A stretch of DNA of 64,000 bases, taken from the NCBI GenBank assembly GCA_020026275.1, contig JAHHQQ010000006.1, positions 26,628 through 90,627 on the forward strand. The letters are read 5' to 3'. Numbering within the stretch: the stretch's first letter is position 1; each line of letters starts with the position of its first letter. This document shows, piece after piece, positions 63,989-64,000 of the stretch. The notes under the pieces were generated by a model that was given only the letters and a program-made list of their open reading frames with translations, ran no database searches and was not told where the DNA came from. A program made the translations under genes and the position numbers. Source of the DNA: Bacteroidales bacterium (GTDB lineage Bacteria > Bacteroidota > Bacteroidia > Bacteroidales > UBA932).

Positions 63989-64000
63989 TGCTCTTGCAAT

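Overview
The window looks like part of a Bacteroidales chromosome (phylum Bacteroidota). The reasons are three SusC/SusD outer-membrane pairs, ECF sigma and FecR regulators, DUF4434 and GH89/GH20 glycan enzymes, an Mfa/FimA-type fimbrial operon (DUF3575, DUF3868, FimB/Mfa2), and several promoters of the Bacteroidota type (TTTG about 19-22 bases from TAnnTTTG). The species cannot be fixed from the sequence.

Positions 1-17832 are a glycan-utilisation locus, nearly all on the minus strand. A divergent ECF sigma gene and a FecR anti-sigma gene head it. They are followed by an STN-containing SusC, SusD, a lipoprotein in the SusE/F position, a calcineurin-type phosphatase, two DUF4434 proteins and a GH20 hexosaminidase. 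It ends in a heavily decayed pair: a GH2 exo-glucosaminidase-like pseudogene fused by deletion to an ADP-ribosylglycohydrolase/DUF4434 pseudogene that runs off the left edge. A DUF4434 lipoprotein (17897-19555) converges on the sigma gene. A second SusC/SusD pair with its own ECF sigma gene but no FecR lies at 20075-25646. A non-coding block of tandem and direct repeats follows (25773-26119), then a GDPD/PI-PLC-like secreted protein.

Positions 27719-36535 concern lipid and envelope metabolism. There is a plus-strand AMP-forming acyl-CoA ligase. Facing it across a bidirectional terminator is a tight four-gene cassette (adenylation enzyme, carrier protein, MBOAT, SGNH-like membrane protein) with the composition of a dlt operon, unusual in a Gram-negative. 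Upstream of the cassette are a gene remnant, a small membrane protein, an LpxL-type acyltransferase and an AraC regulator. Positions 36988-42993 are a fimbrial operon ending in a tip-type fimbrillin with a C-terminal lectin-like domain.

Positions 43460-58495 are a third locus that appears to be one operon, with a promoter near 58610-58640 and a terminator at 43382-43411. It combines a GH89 alpha-N-acetylglucosaminidase, SusC/SusD/BACON lipoprotein, two calcineurin-type phosphatases, a type I phosphodiesterase and an SGNH hydrolase. This suggests an alpha-GlcNAc-bearing, phosphorylated or phosphodiester-linked substrate (inference).

From about 59400 the plus strand carries housekeeping or defence-like genes that look more GC-rich: YbaK-type deacylase, nitroreductase, a short UvrA-like ABC ATPase, then a self-inhibited Fic protein behind a 19-bp perfect inverted repeat. 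A truncated nitroreductase copy (58837-59040) marks the boundary between the two regions.
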